A DNA stretch of 10,329 nt, taken from Gemmatimonadota bacterium. GTDB taxonomy: Bacteria; Gemmatimonadota; Gemmatimonadetes; Palauibacterales; Palauibacteraceae. Shown here in pieces: positions 1 to 6,545 of the stretch. A program made the translations under genes and the position numbers. Under the pieces are notes generated by a model. The model was not told where the DNA came from. It worked only from the letters and a program-made list of their open reading frames with translations, and searched no databases. Each line of letters starts with the position of its first letter. Positions within the stretch are counted from its first letter, which is position 1. The stretch lies in assembly GCA_023554435.1 (NCBI GenBank), contig JAMJQV010000356.1:1-10329 (forward strand), written 5' to 3'.

Positions 1-1100
1 AGAGCCGCTGCGAGCCACACATAGCCGTCCATTCCCGAGACCTTCAGGACCTCCAAGAGCGCCGTGGTCGCCTCAACGACGACCCAAGCCGTCATAAGGT
101 ACACCGTGAGCACGTTCAGGACCTTCCGCCGCTTCAGCTCCTCCCAGAACGACAACTTGCCCGCCGGGGCCGCATGCGCGCTCACGGCCGTCGTCTGATT
201 CGTGGCAGCCGTCGGGATCAACGTGGCGGGCGTGCTGACGCTGGCATACGCACCCGACATCATCCCGGCCCCGAGCTGGACCGCGTCACCGTACTGACTG
301 GCGGTCGGATACCGGTCCGCCGGCAGACGCGAGAGTGCCTTCAGAACCACGGCATCCAGCGTCTCGGGAACCGTCTCCCGAAGGAGGGTCAGCGATGTGG
401 GGGACTCGCTCTGCCTGCGCGCCATCGTGATCTGCGGCGACCTGCCCGCGAGCGGCGCCTCTCCCGCCAGCATTTCATACGTCAGACACGCCAGCGAGTA
501 GATGTCGGTTCTCCCATCGAGCACGGCCTCACCCCGCGCCTGCTCCGGACTCATGTACGCCGGGGTTCCAACGGCCATTCCGGTCTCGGTCAGGCGCTCC
601 CCTCCCCCGAGCGTGATCGCGCGCGCAATGCCGAAGTCGGTGATGAGAGCGTGGCGACGTGAGAGCAACACGTTCTCGGGTTTGATGTCGCGGTGGATGA
701 CATCGTGTGCGTGCGCGAAGTCGAGAGCATCCGCCACCTCGGCCGTAATCCGGACGGCCTCCTCGATCGACAGGTAGCGCTCCCTCTTCAACCGGTCCCG
801 CAGGGTCTCCCCCTCGACACACGGCGTCACGTGGTACAACAGCCCCTCTGCGTCACCCGAGTCATACAGTGGCAGGATGTGCGGGTGCACCAGGCCAGCG
901 GCAATCTCGATCTCGCGAAGGAAGCGCTGGGCGCCCACGGACGCAGCCAGCTCCGGAAGCAGAACCTTGACCGCCACGGTGCGGTCATGCCTGACATCCC
1001 GGGCCTCGAAGACCATGGACATCCCTCCACGGCCCAGTTCATCGAGGATCTCGTAGCGTCCCTCGACGGCGCGTGCCAGGCGCTCACTCAGCTTTGACAT
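1..1100 (-). CDS. Serine/threonine protein kinase, C-terminus cut off by window edge
   Basis: Hanks-type Ser/Thr kinase; 366 codons are visible and the protein continues past the left edge. The kinase domain spans about residues 16-275. It has a glycine-rich loop (GRGGMSMVFEA, 23-33), the VAVKV lysine K45, the catalytic loop HRDIKPEN (136-143, D138), the metal-binding DFG (155-157), and GTPAYMSPEQ ending the activation segment. All key residues are present, so it should be an active kinase of the bacterial Pkn type. A linker rich in Ala, Thr and Ser follows. Then comes FWEELKRRKVLNV (318-330), a basic amphipathic stretch leading into a hydrophobic segment (about 327-350). A second hydrophobic run begins near 360. 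This layout suggests a cytoplasmic kinase anchored in the membrane, with the missing C-terminus perhaps carrying TPR repeats; that part is inferred. The ATG at 1100 lies 2 bp after the Nif3 stop with only a weak ribosome site, suggesting translational coupling. The substrate is unknown. Confidence 0.93.
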   Translation of the reverse strand, partial: MSKLSERLARAVEGRYEILDELGRGGMSMVFEARDVRHDRTVAVKVLLPELAASVGAQRFLREIEIAAGLVHPHILPLYDSGDAEGLLYHVTPCVEGETLRDRLKRERYLSIEEAVRITAEVADALDFAHAHDVIHRDIKPENVLLSRRHALITDFGIARAITLGGGERLTETGMAVGTPAYMSPEQARGEAVLDGRTDIYSLACLTYEMLAGEAPLAGRSPQITMARRQSESPTSLTLLRETVPETLDAVVLKALSRLPADRYPTASQYGDAVQLGAGMMSGAYASVSTPATLIPTAATNQTTAVSAHAAPAGKLSFWEELKRRKVLNVLTVYLMTAWVVVEATTALLEVLKVSGMDGYVWLAAA

Positions 1101-1102
1101 GC

Positions 1103-1861
1103 CTACATCCCGGTCGGGTGATCGAGGAAGCGGTACTCGAGGCCATAGCGGTCGGACAGCAGGTCTCCGAGCGCCTTGACCCCCGATGTCTCCGTCGCGT
1201 AGTGACCGGCGTAGATCACGTTCAGTCCGATCTCGGTAGCCTCGTGGAACGTGTGGTGATTGCCCTCACCGGTCACGAACGTGTCGAGTCCCTCCTCGTG
1301 CGCCTGTTCGATCAACGACCCCGCCGACCCCGTCGCGATCCCGACCCGCCGCACGTGCTCCGGGCCGCCCTGGATTACCCGGGGGGAGTCACCGCACGCG
1401 GCGCGCACCTTCAGAACGAAGTCGTGCAGAGGCATGTCTGTGGCAGCCCACACGCCCATGCCCTCCAGGTCCGACCACCGCCCGAAGGTTCCCTCGGTGA
1501 CCAGGCCCAACGCGCGCGCCAACAGCACGTTGTTTCCGACTTCGGGATGGATGTCCAGGGGAAGATGGGCGCTGTACAGAGCCATGTCCGCGTCCAGCAG
1601 GGCCTTCAGCCGACGGTAGGACCTTCCCGTGACAGGAAGCGGCTCGCCCCAGAACAGGCCGTGGTGCACTACGAGGAGTTGGGCCCCCTCGCGCGCCGCC
1701 TCGTCGATCGTCGCCTGGCAGGCATCGGTCGCCACGCAGACGGTTTCGATCGGTGAGCGGCAGTCGACCTGAAGCCCGTTCCAGGCTCCCGGATAATCCG
1801 GCACCGCGCGAACGTCGAGGTAGTCGTCTAGAAACTCGACGAGCTCCCGCAAATCCGCCAC
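1103..1861 (-). CDS. Nif3-like dinuclear metal-centre protein (YbgI/DUF34 family)
   Basis: Nif3/YbgI family protein of 252 aa, the usual length of the short form (E. coli YbgI is about 247), without the middle insertion seen in longer homologues. Family motifs appear in order: WNGLQV (27-32), LLVVHHGLFW (62-71, metal-ligand histidines 66-67), YSAHLPLDIHPEVGNN (96-111, with D103), ATGSAG, and near the C-terminus TGEGNHH (197-203) and GHYATET (219-225, H220 and E224). These residues form a two-metal site in solved members. The biochemical role of the family is unsettled; a GTP cyclohydrolase-like or metal-dependent hydrolase role has been proposed. I chose the GTG at 1861 because AAGGAGG lies 5 nt upstream. 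A longer reading from an ATG at 1945 would overlap proS and add a tail with no family resemblance. The gene sits 35 bp after proS and 2 bp before the kinase, so it is probably cotranscribed with both. Confidence 0.92.
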   Translation of the reverse strand: MADLRELVEFLDDYLDVRAVPDYPGAWNGLQVDCRSPIETVCVATDACQATIDEAAREGAQLLVVHHGLFWGEPLPVTGRSYRRLKALLDADMALYSAHLPLDIHPEVGNNVLLARALGLVTEGTFGRWSDLEGMGVWAATDMPLHDFVLKVRAACGDSPRVIQGGPEHVRRVGIATGSAGSLIEQAHEEGLDTFVTGEGNHHTFHEATEIGLNVIYAGHYATETSGVKALGDLLSDRYGLEYRFLDHPTGM

Positions 1862-1866
1862 GCAGC

Positions 1867-1873
1867 CCTCCTT
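1867..1873 (-). promoter_or_regulatory. Strong ribosome binding site that fixes the Nif3 GTG start
   Basis: On the minus strand AAGGAGG stands 5 nt before GTG in the short proS-nif3 gap. It is the best Shine-Dalgarno match noted in the window and decides the GTG start over the in-frame upstream ATG at 1945. Confidence 0.8.
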
Positions 1874-1896
1874 CCCGCGAAAGGAAGCTCGGTTGG

Positions 1897-3357
1897 TCAG
1901 TAGGCCCGAGCCCTCACCACCTCGCACACCGAGCGGGCGCCACACAGGCAGAGCGAGGGGACCTCCGCCGACCGAAACTCCTCATCCGGAATGACCCGAA
2001 TGGTGGCCTTGGTATCCTCCTTGACCTTCTTCTCGCACTCGCCCTCGCCGCACCAGCCGGTATAGAAGAACCCACCCTGGTCCGCGATCAATCTCTGGAA
2101 CTCCCCATAGTCCTCCACGCCCCGAATCGTCGCGGCGTCCCGTCGTCGGGTTGCGGCTGCGAAGAGCTCGTCCTGAATCCCATCGAGCATGGTCCGCAGG
2201 CTGCTGCCCACGCCTGCCATCGGCATCGGCGTCTTTCGATCCGTACCTTCGGGAGTGAACCGGCGAACGACCATGACACTGTCCGCCTTCACATCCCGCG
2301 GCCCGATCTCCAGCCGGAGCGGGACACCCCGACGCTCCCAGTCGTAGTACTTCGAACCCGGGTTCATCCCCTCGCGGTCGTCGACGTGCACGCGAACGCC
2401 TGCATCTTCGAGATCGGCCCGGACGCTGCCACCGGCCTCCATGACGGTCGCGCGCTGATCGTCGTCCTTCCAGATCGGCACGATCACGACCTCGTACGGC
2501 GCCAGCCTGGGTGGAATGATCAGGCCCTCGTCGTCCCCGTGCGTCATGATCAGCCCGCCCACGAGACGGGTCGACACCCCCCAGGAGGTGCTCCAGACAT
2601 AGGTGTGCTCGCCCTCCTCAGTCTGGTATCTCACGTCGAACGCGCGAGCGAAGTTCTGGCCCAGGTTGTGACTAGTCCCGGCCTGCAGCGCCTTGTTGTC
2701 CTTCATCAGTGCCTCGCACCCGTACGTGCGCAGGCCTCCGGCGAATCGTTCGGTATCGGTCTGCATTCCCGTGATCACCGGCATCGCCATCCACTGTTCC
2801 ATGAAGGTCCGATAGACGCCCAGCATTCGGCGCGTCTCCGCCTCCGCTTCCTCTTCACTGACGTGAGCCGTGTGCCCCTCCTGCCAGAGGAACTCGGTCG
2901 TCCTCAGGAAGGGACGCGTCCGCATTTCCCAGCGGACGACGTTGGCCCACTGGTTCAGCAGGACTGGCAGGTCGCGGTAGGAGTGGATCCAATCACGAAC
3001 GATCGGCCAGATGATGGCTTCGGATGTGGGACGCACCACGAGCGGCTCCTCCAGCACGGCCCCGCCCGCGTGGGTGACCATCGCCGTCTCGGGCGCGAAC
3101 CCCTCCACGTGCTCAGCTTCCCGATCGAGGGCCGACTTGGGGAGGAACAACGGGAAGTACGCGTTCTGGTGTCCGGTCGCCTTGAACATCTCGTCCAGGG
3201 CGGCCTGCATCAGTTCCCAGATGCGATAGCCGTATGGACGAATCACCATGCAGCCGCGCACCGGTGAGTGACTCGCGAGTTCCGCCTGCTGCACCACTTC
3301 GTTGTACCAGGCCGAGAAATCCTGGCTCTGGGAAGTCAGTCCCTTACCATTCGACAT
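1897..3357 (-). CDS. proS: Prolyl-tRNA synthetase, eukaryote/archaea-like type
   Basis: Class II synthetase of 486 aa that charges tRNA-Pro with proline in the cytoplasm. The catalytic core has VVRPTSEAIIWP (107-118), motif 2 around RWEMRTRPFLRTTEFLWQEG (142-161), GTSHNLGQNFARAF (227-240) and motif 3 around THGDDEGLIIPPRLAP (272-287). Motifs 2 and 3 are close together with no room for the roughly 180-residue INS editing domain of the E. coli type. The anticodon-binding domain follows (about 288-400). The C-terminal extension carries WCGEGEC and CLCG, giving Cys 436, 441, 470 and 472 as a probable zinc site, and ends in Tyr as is usual for the ProS3 type. Because this form lacks editing, clearing of Ala-tRNA-Pro would need a separate YbaK/ProX-type protein; none is in the window. 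The start ATG has AGGGGA about 9 nt upstream. It lies 54 bp after hisS and is probably in the same operon. Confidence 0.97.
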   Translation of the reverse strand: MSNGKGLTSQSQDFSAWYNEVVQQAELASHSPVRGCMVIRPYGYRIWELMQAALDEMFKATGHQNAYFPLFLPKSALDREAEHVEGFAPETAMVTHAGGAVLEEPLVVRPTSEAIIWPIVRDWIHSYRDLPVLLNQWANVVRWEMRTRPFLRTTEFLWQEGHTAHVSEEEAEAETRRMLGVYRTFMEQWMAMPVITGMQTDTERFAGGLRTYGCEALMKDNKALQAGTSHNLGQNFARAFDVRYQTEEGEHTYVWSTSWGVSTRLVGGLIMTHGDDEGLIIPPRLAPYEVVIVPIWKDDDQRATVMEAGGSVRADLEDAGVRVHVDDREGMNPGSKYYDWERRGVPLRLEIGPRDVKADSVMVVRRFTPEGTDRKTPMPMAGVGSSLRTMLDGIQDELFAAATRRRDAATIRGVEDYGEFQRLIADQGGFFYTGWCGEGECEKKVKEDTKATIRVIPDEEFRSAEVPSLCLCGARSVCEVVRARAY

Positions 3358-3373
3358 GCTCTATCATCCCCTG

Positions 3374-3394
3374 GGCCGGGCCCTTCGGCCGGCC
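3374..3394 (-). repeat. GC-rich inverted repeat between hisS and proS
   Basis: GGCCGG at 3374-3379 and CCGGCC at 3389-3394 can pair as a 6-bp stem with a 9-nt loop, in the hisS-proS gap just upstream of the proS ribosome site. No T-run follows, so it does not look like an intrinsic terminator. It could be an mRNA structure that tunes proS translation or protects the processed transcript, or chance in GC-rich DNA. Confidence 0.35.
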
Positions 3395-3411
3395 GGCTTT
3401 GGTTCGCTGGA

Positions 3412-4692
3412 TCAACCCGCACCCGAAAACAGATCCGCCACATCCATCCTCACTTCATCGCCCGTGCCCATCGAGCGCACCACACACTCATCACGCTCGA
3501 CCTCCTCCGGACCCACGACGATCACTCGTTCCGCCCCTGACTGGTTCGCGACTTTGAACTGACGGCCGACGCTGCGACTCCTGTAGTCGAACCCGACCCT
3601 GCGTCCCCGGGCTCGAAGGGAGTGCACGATCCGAAGCGCGGCCGGAAGCTCTGCCTCCGAAACGTGAATCACGAAGTCGTCCAGGGTGGCCTCATCATCC
3701 GGAACCAGGTCACGGTCCCGCAACAACTCGCCGAGCACGACGTCTCCCATCCCGAACCCCAGGGCCGGAAGGGCCGGTCCCCCGACGGCTTCCAGGAGAT
3801 CGTCGTACCGTCCGCCGCCACAGATCGCCCTGAACTTGCCCCTGCGATCCCAAATCTCGAAAACCAGGCCGGTGTAATAGGCCAGGCCACGCACCAGGCG
3901 AAGGTCCAGCTCTACGAACTCCGCCAACCCGGCAGCCTCCGCCTGTTCCCTGAACTGCCGCAATCGCGACAGGCTCTCCTCGACCGCGGCAACGGCGCCG
4001 AACTGGTCGGAGAGATCGGCGAGGTCCATGTCTGCCAGGGCCAGGACCCGCTTCGCCTCCAGCTCCCCGACTCCCGCTTCGACGAGCCGATCGAATACCC
4101 ACTGCTCGGATTCCCGATCGGCCTTGTCCAGGGCAGCGAACGCCGCCGGGAGCAGGGCCTCGGGTACGCCCATCTCCTGGAGCACCGCCGAGATCAAAGT
4201 CCGATCCGAGTACCGAGCCACGAAGTCAGCAGATCCGAGACCGAGCGCCCGAAGCATGTCGATGGCGGCGGCAACCACCTCGACATCCGAGGCCACCGAC
4301 GTCTCACCGACGATGTCCACGTTGAGCTGAAAGTGCTCGCGGAGCCGACCCTTCTGAGGTCTCTCGTATCGAAACAGCTGCGGAATCGAGAACCACTTGA
4401 TCGGCTTGGGTAGCCCCCCTGCGCGAGCCGCCACCATGCGGGCAAAGGTCGGCGTCATCTCGGGCCTGAGAGCCACCTCGCGTCCGCCCTGATCAGTGAA
4501 TCCGTACAGCTGTCCGACGATCTCCTCACCCGACTTCCGGGTGTACAGGTCGAGGCTCTCGAGTGGCGGTCCATCGTACTCGACGAATCCATAACGCCTC
4601 GCCACTGTCCGCCATGTGCGGAAAATGTGAGTGCGAAGGGCCAGATCGGCCGGATAGAAGTCCCGAAAACCGGGCAAGCTGGAAGTGGTCAT
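3412..4692 (-). CDS. hisS: Histidyl-tRNA synthetase with variant motif 3
   Basis: Class II synthetase of 426 aa, the normal length, that charges tRNA-His. Residues 5-16 (SLPGFRDFYPAD) match the family N-terminus. The core has LRPEMTPT (75-82), motif 2 around FRYERPQKGRLREHFQ (107-122), the histidine A motif RLVRGLAYYTGLVFE (265-279), the histidine B motif CGGGRYDDL (291-299) and motif 3 around ALGFGMGDVVL (310-320). The anticodon-binding domain is about 331-426 with GRQFKVANQSGAERVIVVGP (376-395). Two positions differ from the E. coli form: A271 replaces the Asp of GLDYY, and motif 3 reads GMGDVVL where G-x-x-R is usual. HisZ, a catalytically dead HisRS paralogue, is unlikely because the A and B motifs and the C-terminal domain are intact. 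The ATG at 4692 places SLPGFRDF at residues 5-12; further upstream the frame loses family resemblance. There is no clear ribosome site. Confidence 0.96.
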   Translation of the reverse strand: MTTSSLPGFRDFYPADLALRTHIFRTWRTVARRYGFVEYDGPPLESLDLYTRKSGEEIVGQLYGFTDQGGREVALRPEMTPTFARMVAARAGGLPKPIKWFSIPQLFRYERPQKGRLREHFQLNVDIVGETSVASDVEVVAAAIDMLRALGLGSADFVARYSDRTLISAVLQEMGVPEALLPAAFAALDKADRESEQWVFDRLVEAGVGELEAKRVLALADMDLADLSDQFGAVAAVEESLSRLRQFREQAEAAGLAEFVELDLRLVRGLAYYTGLVFEIWDRRGKFRAICGGGRYDDLLEAVGGPALPALGFGMGDVVLGELLRDRDLVPDDEATLDDFVIHVSEAELPAALRIVHSLRARGRRVGFDYRSRSVGRQFKVANQSGAERVIVVGPEEVERDECVVRSMGTGDEVRMDVADLFSGAG

Positions 4693-4701
4693 GAGGACGC
4701 C

Positions 4702-4731
4702 AATGTATGAGACCGCTTGGCCGACCGGCAA
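4702..4731 (-). promoter_or_regulatory. Possible promoter for hisS-proS-nif3-kinase
   Basis: On the minus strand TTGCCG (4731-4726), an 18-bp spacer and TACATT (4707-4702) resemble -35 and -10 boxes, each matching 4 of 6 consensus bases. They follow the terminator-like hairpin. Transcription would begin almost at the hisS ATG, giving a leaderless or very short-leader mRNA, which fits the lack of a clear ribosome site. Weak matches; a guess supported mainly by position. Confidence 0.25.
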
Positions 4732-4760
4732 CAGAAAGCGCCGACCCGCTGGGCAGGCGC
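4730..4760 (-). terminator. Terminator-like hairpin after the bacilliredoxin gene
   Basis: On the minus strand GCGCC (4760-4756) pairs with GGCGC (4742-4738). Inside it, CCC and GGG can also pair across a 3-nt loop after a 2x2 internal loop. The stem is followed at once by TTTCTGTT (4737-4730), an imperfect T-tract. This is the most terminator-like element seen in the window and lies 35 bp after the upstream gene's stop, consistent with ending the accD-folC-bacilliredoxin transcript. The short, interrupted T-run makes efficiency doubtful. Confidence 0.4.
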
Positions 4761-4795
4761 ATTCCATAGAACCGAGCGAAGGTGGCCGGAAGTTC

Positions 4796-5221
4796 TCAGC
4801 CCGCCGCGCAGAACCGGTCGTAGGCCGACTTGAGATCCTGTGCGATCTCCGTTGCCTCACGGCCTTCGATCTGATGGCGCTCCAGCATGAATACGTGCTT
4901 CCCACCCTGAAACAGGGCGATCGACGGACTCGAGGGACGAAACCCCTCCATGTAAGCCCTCGCTCGCTCGGTGGCATCGATGTCCTGTCCGGCAAACACC
5001 GTCACGATACGGTCGGGCTGGACCTCATGGCCCGTGGCCATCGCCACGGCCGGCCTGGCATTCGCCGCCGCGCAGCCACAGATCGAGTTGACGACGAGCA
5101 ACGTGGTACCGGCAGCGTCGCCGAGTACTCGATCCACATCATCGGTCGTACCAAGCTCCTCGGCGCCGAGGCGCACCAGCTCGTCCCGCATCGGCCGGAC
5201 GGCCTCAGGATCATATCTCAT
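4796..5221 (-). CDS. Bacilliredoxin-family protein (BrxA/BrxB, YphP/YqiW family)
   Basis: Thioredoxin-fold protein of 141 aa, similar in length to Bacillus YphP and YqiW. The N-terminal VRPMRDELVRLG (8-19), the core VVNSICGCAAANARPA (43-58) and the VFAGQDIDAT (75-84), SSPSIAL (97-103) and RHQIEG (115-120) segments follow the family closely. The family's CGC redox motif is at residues 48-50; this replaces the CxxC of ordinary thioredoxins. In Bacillus these proteins remove bacillithiol from S-bacillithiolated proteins after oxidative stress, forming a mixed disulfide at the first Cys. The same role here would require the cell to make bacillithiol or a related thiol, which the window cannot show. 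The ATG is 4 bp after the folC stop, and its GGAG site (5232-5229) overlaps the end of folC, so translation is probably coupled to folC. It does not look like a monothiol glutaredoxin or thioredoxin. BrxA and BrxB cannot be told apart here. Confidence 0.93.
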   Translation of the reverse strand: MRYDPEAVRPMRDELVRLGAEELGTTDDVDRVLGDAAGTTLLVVNSICGCAAANARPAVAMATGHEVQPDRIVTVFAGQDIDATERARAYMEGFRPSSPSIALFQGGKHVFMLERHQIEGREATEIAQDLKSAYDRFCAAG

Positions 5222-5225
5222 GAGT

Positions 5226-6503
5226 TCACTCCAGTTCGGTTCTTGTCAGGATAAGGTTGCGGGCATCGCCAACCGTATGCGCGGACCCGGTCACGACTAC
5301 CGTTCCCCGGCCCGCGAGTTCCCTCGCGCGCCTCATGGCCCGGCCGAAGTCCGTCTCGACCTCGACCGGCCACTCCGATGCCGCTTGCAGCGCATCCGCC
5401 GGATTCCACCGTCTTTCCGCTGGCGCAGACGGAGCATTCGTAAACACGCTGGCGGAGGCCGAAGCCAGCAAAGGGGGCAGCATTTCGGACCACGGTTTGT
5501 CTCCGAGAATCGACAGCAGCAGCACCACCGGGCGCGGCAAAGGGAGAGCGGTCACCATCTCGGCCAGAGCCCGCGTCGCCGCCGGGTTGTGCGCAATGTC
5601 GAGCACCCAGCACTCCCCCTGCGCATTGACGACCTCGAAGCGGCCCGGCCATGACACCTCGGCCATCCCCACTGCGACGTCCTGTACCGAGACACTCGAA
5701 TCGAACCGTTCCAGCGCCCGTATCGCCAACGCCGCGTTCCGGGCCTGATGCTCGCCCACGAGGGGGGTGTTCACTCGGATGCCCGAGGCCCAGCCGCCGG
5801 ACCGGTACGTGAACCGAGTCACGTCGAGGCCGACGGACACGTCCGCCACCGACATGTCTCTCCCCAGGACGTCGACCGGCACACCTACTTCTGCCGCCCT
5901 GTCAAGAACGACATCCCGGGGGCCGGGCCGCAAAGGCCCGACGACAGCCGGAGCGCCCGGTTTCAGGATTCCCGCCTTCTCGGCCGCTATCTCCTCGAGC
6001 GTGTCACCCAGATAGTCCGAGTGGTCCCGGTCGATCGATGAAATGACCGTAACGCGTGGGTCCACCACGTTGGTGGCATCCAGACGGCCGCCGAGGCCTA
6101 CCTCGAGGACCACGGTCTCGCACTCCGACCGCCGGAACGCCTCGAAGGCCAGCACCGTAGCGGACTCGAAGAAGGAAGCGTCCTCGCGCTCGGCCAGGGG
6201 CAGTACGGCGCGGGCACAATCTTCGAGGAGCTGATCCCCGGCCGATTCTCCGCCGATTCGAATGCGCTCGGCGAAATCGCTCAAGTGCGGCGACGTGTAG
6301 AGCCCTGTCCGTTGCCCGCTCTGCAGCAGGACCGACTCGATGAGCGCTGCCGTCGAGCCCTTCCCGTTGGTCCCCCCGACATGCACGTACTGCGCAGCCA
6401 GGTGCGGATCTCCGAGCGAACGCAGCATCGCTCTCGTGCGATCCAGACCCCAGCGAATCCCGTGGGCGGGGCGGCGATTGAGAAGACGACTCAGATATGA
6501 CAA
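5226..6503 (-). CDS. folC: Dihydrofolate synthase / folylpolyglutamate synthase
   Basis: Mur-ligase-family enzyme of 425 aa (E. coli FolC is 422) that uses ATP to add glutamate to dihydropteroate and/or to extend the folate polyglutamate tail. It shows HVGGTNGKGST (41-51, P-loop), YTSPHL (69-74), FFESATVLAF (111-120), VGLGGRLDATNV (135-146), IDRDHSDYLGDTLEEIAAEK (158-177, ending at the lysine of the EKAGIL motif) and GEHQARNAALA (250-260). The C-terminal domain begins around DIAHNPAA. Which of the two activities it has cannot be read from sequence alone; many bacteria use one enzyme for both. The start is a TTG: no ATG or GTG occurs in frame between the accD stop and this codon, and the first internal ATG (residue 26) lies past the conserved GIRWGL. 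No ribosome site is evident, suggesting re-initiation after accD. The accD-folC order is also found in E. coli. Confidence 0.95.
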   Translation of the reverse strand: MSYLSRLLNRRPAHGIRWGLDRTRAMLRSLGDPHLAAQYVHVGGTNGKGSTAALIESVLLQSGQRTGLYTSPHLSDFAERIRIGGESAGDQLLEDCARAVLPLAEREDASFFESATVLAFEAFRRSECETVVLEVGLGGRLDATNVVDPRVTVISSIDRDHSDYLGDTLEEIAAEKAGILKPGAPAVVGPLRPGPRDVVLDRAAEVGVPVDVLGRDMSVADVSVGLDVTRFTYRSGGWASGIRVNTPLVGEHQARNAALAIRALERFDSSVSVQDVAVGMAEVSWPGRFEVVNAQGECWVLDIAHNPAATRALAEMVTALPLPRPVVLLLSILGDKPWSEMLPPLLASASASVFTNAPSAPAERRWNPADALQAASEWPVEVETDFGRAMRRARELAGRGTVVVTGSAHTVGDARNLILTRTELE

Positions 6504-6545
6504 GGCGATATCGGTGACGAGAGAACGATCGTGGCGCGACCGTCC

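Noticed and set aside
1862..1945. Longer Nif3 reading from an ATG at 1945
   Set aside because: It would overlap the end of proS, while the GTG at 1861 has a near-perfect ribosome site and gives the usual family length.
1753..3267. 504-codon open frame on the plus strand opposite proS
   Set aside because: It lies antisense to a complete, motif-rich proS. Long antisense frames are expected in GC-rich coding DNA, and the translation, rich in Arg, His and Pro, shows no recognisable domain.
3622..4413. 263-codon plus-strand frame opposite hisS
   Set aside because: Antisense to hisS, no family resemblance; explained by codon bias of the real gene.
3412..4692. HisZ (ATP phosphoribosyltransferase regulatory subunit) instead of HisRS
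   Set aside because: Both histidine-binding motifs and the C-terminal anticodon-binding domain are present; no histidine-biosynthesis gene is nearby.
4693..4995. Longer hisS reading from an upstream ATG at 4995
   Set aside because: The extra 101 residues overlap the bacilliredoxin gene and are Arg/Ser-rich with no HisRS resemblance; the family N-terminus begins right after the ATG at 4692.
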